DNA from: Pseudoxanthomonas sp. GM95
GTDB lineage: Bacteria > Pseudomonadota > Gammaproteobacteria > Xanthomonadales > Xanthomonadaceae
DNA length: 64,000 bases
Direction: 5' to 3'
NCBI RefSeq assembly: GCF_900109775.1
Contig: NZ_FOAX01000002.1
Location: 1,488,001-1,552,000, forward strand
Under the pieces are notes generated by a model, which searched no databases, was not told the DNA's origin, and was given only the letters and a program-made list of their open reading frames with translations. The translations under genes were made by a program, and so were the position numbers. Below, piece after piece: positions 62,560-64,000 of this stretch. The first letter of the stretch is position 1. Each line of letters starts with the position of its first letter.

Positions 62560-64000
62560 GTGAAGTTGAAGCATTCGTTTTTGATTGGCGGCGGGCGACT
62601 GGCAGAACTGATCGAGCGCTACGACTGGGCCGCGACAAGTCTTGGGCCTATCGACGCTTGGCCACCTGCGCTACGCACCACCATTGCCCTGATGCTGCAG
62701 TCCCCCGTGCCGATCGTGACCCTGTGGGGGCGAGACGGGGTGATGATCTACAACGACGCCTATTCCGAGTTTGCTGGCGAGCGGCATCCTTCCCTACTGG
62801 GATCCAACGTCCGCGAAGGCTGGGGCGAGATTGCCAGCTTCAACGACAACGTGGTCAGCCACGTGCTGCTGGGCAACCAGCCGCTGTCCTATAAGGACAT
62901 GGAGCTGGCCCTCAATCGCGACGGGCAGTTCAAGACCCTGTGGATGGACCTGGACTACTCCCCGGTCCTGGATGAGTCCGGGACGCCGATTGGCGTCTTC
63001 GCCATCGTGGTGGAGACCACCGAGCGGGTCCTGGCCCAGCGGGCCAATGCCGCCGAACGCGAGCGCCTGGCCCAGCTGTTCGAGCAGGCGCCTTCCTTCA
63101 TGGCGGTGGTGCGCGGCCCTGAGCACCGTTTTGAACTGGCCAATCCCGCCTACCGGCGTGTGGTTGGCAATCGCGATGTCATCGGCCACACCGTGGGTGA
63201 GGTACTGCCTGACGTGGCGGACCAGTATCTGGCCCTGCTGGACAAGGTGTTCGCCGACGGCGAGGCCTACTCGGCGCGAGGGGCTCCCTATGTGATGCAG
63301 ACCCATTCCGGCGGTCCAAGCGTCCGGCGCGTGGTGGACTTCGTGTTCCAGCCGATCAAGGACGAGCTCGGGCGGGTCAGCGGCATCTTCATCGAGGGGG
63401 TGGACGTCACCCAGCGGGCTCGATCGGAAGTCACCCGGGAGGCGCTGGTGGCGCTCACCGATGCGATTCGCGACGCGAGCGATCCTGGTCAGCTCGGCCA
63501 GCTCGCTTCCATCATCCTGGGCAAGTCGCTGGAAGCTTCAAGAGTCGGGTACGCCCATACCGTGCACGATGACAGCGCGCTGGTGATCACCAGCGAGTGG
63601 GGCGATACAGGCGCACAGCGCCTGGGGCGCGTTCTGGACCTTCGCCCCTACCGCGCGATCCGCGCCGCCCTGGAGCAGGGGCAGGTTGTCGTGGTAGGAG
63701 ATATCCGCCATGACGAGCTCACGGCAGAGGTGGTGGAGCTGCTCGAGGGCTGGGACGTCGGCGCGCTAATCAATGTTCCGATCCTCGAGCACGGCAGGCT
63801 GGTCGCCGTGCTATACGTCAACACCTCGCAGCCGCGCGCCTGGGAAGACCAGGAGGTGGCCATGGCCCAGGAGTTCGTTGCGCGCATCCGCACGGCCGAA
63901 CAAAGACTGCATGGTGAGGCGGCGCTGCGAGAAGCCAACGAGACCCTGGAGCAGCGCGTCGAGCAGCGCACGCACGAGCTGCTCCAGGCCGAGGAGGCGC
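62560..64000 (+). CDS. PAS-PAS-GAF sensor protein, probably a histidine kinase; 3' end outside window
   Basis: 480 codons are visible from a GTG start; the gene is cut by the right edge. A first PAS-like domain is about residues 20-150 (SLGPIDAWPPALRTTIALML, VPIVTLWGRDGVMIYNDAYS), a second about 165-285 (LFEQAPSFMAVVRGPEHRFE), and a GAF domain about 295-440. A coiled-coil linker (LEQRVEQRTHELLQAEEA) leads out of the window, the usual run into HisKA. The SLGPIDAWP start is typical of phytochrome-like or hybrid kinases. Kinase identity is inferred. Confidence 0.85.
   Translation, partial: MKLKHSFLIGGGRLAELIERYDWAATSLGPIDAWPPALRTTIALMLQSPVPIVTLWGRDGVMIYNDAYSEFAGERHPSLLGSNVREGWGEIASFNDNVVSHVLLGNQPLSYKDMELALNRDGQFKTLWMDLDYSPVLDESGTPIGVFAIVVETTERVLAQRANAAERERLAQLFEQAPSFMAVVRGPEHRFELANPAYRRVVGNRDVIGHTVGEVLPDVADQYLALLDKVFADGEAYSARGAPYVMQTHSGGPSVRRVVDFVFQPIKDELGRVSGIFIEGVDVTQRARSEVTREALVALTDAIRDASDPGQLGQLASIILGKSLEASRVGYAHTVHDDSALVITSEWGDTGAQRLGRVLDLRPYRAIRAALEQGQVVVVGDIRHDELTAEVVELLEGWDVGALINVPILEHGRLVAVLYVNTSQPRAWEDQEVAMAQEFVARIRTAEQRLHGEAALREANETLEQRVEQRTHELLQAEEA

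Overview
The window is high-GC, gene-dense gammaproteobacterial chromosome. The order ndk-rlmN-pilF-rodZ-yfgM-bamB-der, a guaB-guaA pair, and families typical of Xanthomonadaceae point to Pseudoxanthomonas, Stenotrophomonas, Xanthomonas or a close relative. The genus cannot be fixed from this sequence alone. I see no tRNA, rRNA, CRISPR array or intact insertion sequence.

Bases 1-21661 are mostly core genome. They hold a beta-oxidation fusion enzyme with its PsrA-like TetR regulator, then nucleotide metabolism, 23S rRNA/tRNA methylation, pilus, cell-shape and outer-membrane assembly genes, and the GTPase Der. Two molybdopterin genes (moeA and a rhodanese-MoeB fusion) follow, then a KefC-like antiporter, a flavoprotein, a hydrolase, folD, guaB and guaA.

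Bases 21650-about 25924 look like a small genomic island at the 3' end of guaA. It has an AT-rich junction, repeated and inverted TGACGGTA sites, a P4-type tyrosine integrase, two helix-turn-helix regulators and an acyltransferase.

Bases 26272-33726 hold the most interesting system, a probable ribosomally made, post-translationally modified peptide locus. It contains a DUF922 HExxH protein, a cyclic-nucleotide-binding diguanylate cyclase and a membrane protein with a degenerate class III cyclase domain plus TPRs. Convergent to these are a 99-residue precursor-like peptide with a CGGTPPPCGC motif and a SagB-related dehydrogenase. An exported HELAH metalloprotease completes the group. A 1408-residue Ig/FN3 autotransporter is next door.

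Bases 38374-50037 are accessory and housekeeping genes: a DUF2809 protein, a DedA-rhodanese fusion, TspO, UmuDC, GlgX, an orphan response regulator, a hemerythrin and exonuclease III. Bases 50283-53521 form a divergent MFS pump / TetR / TetX-like monooxygenase module with a palindromic operator. The rest holds a cardiolipin-synthase-like PLD protein, a transglutaminase-metallopeptidase pair, a MipA-type porin with a two-component system and a ParS/MbcA-like small protein, and the start of a PAS/GAF sensor protein cut by the right edge.
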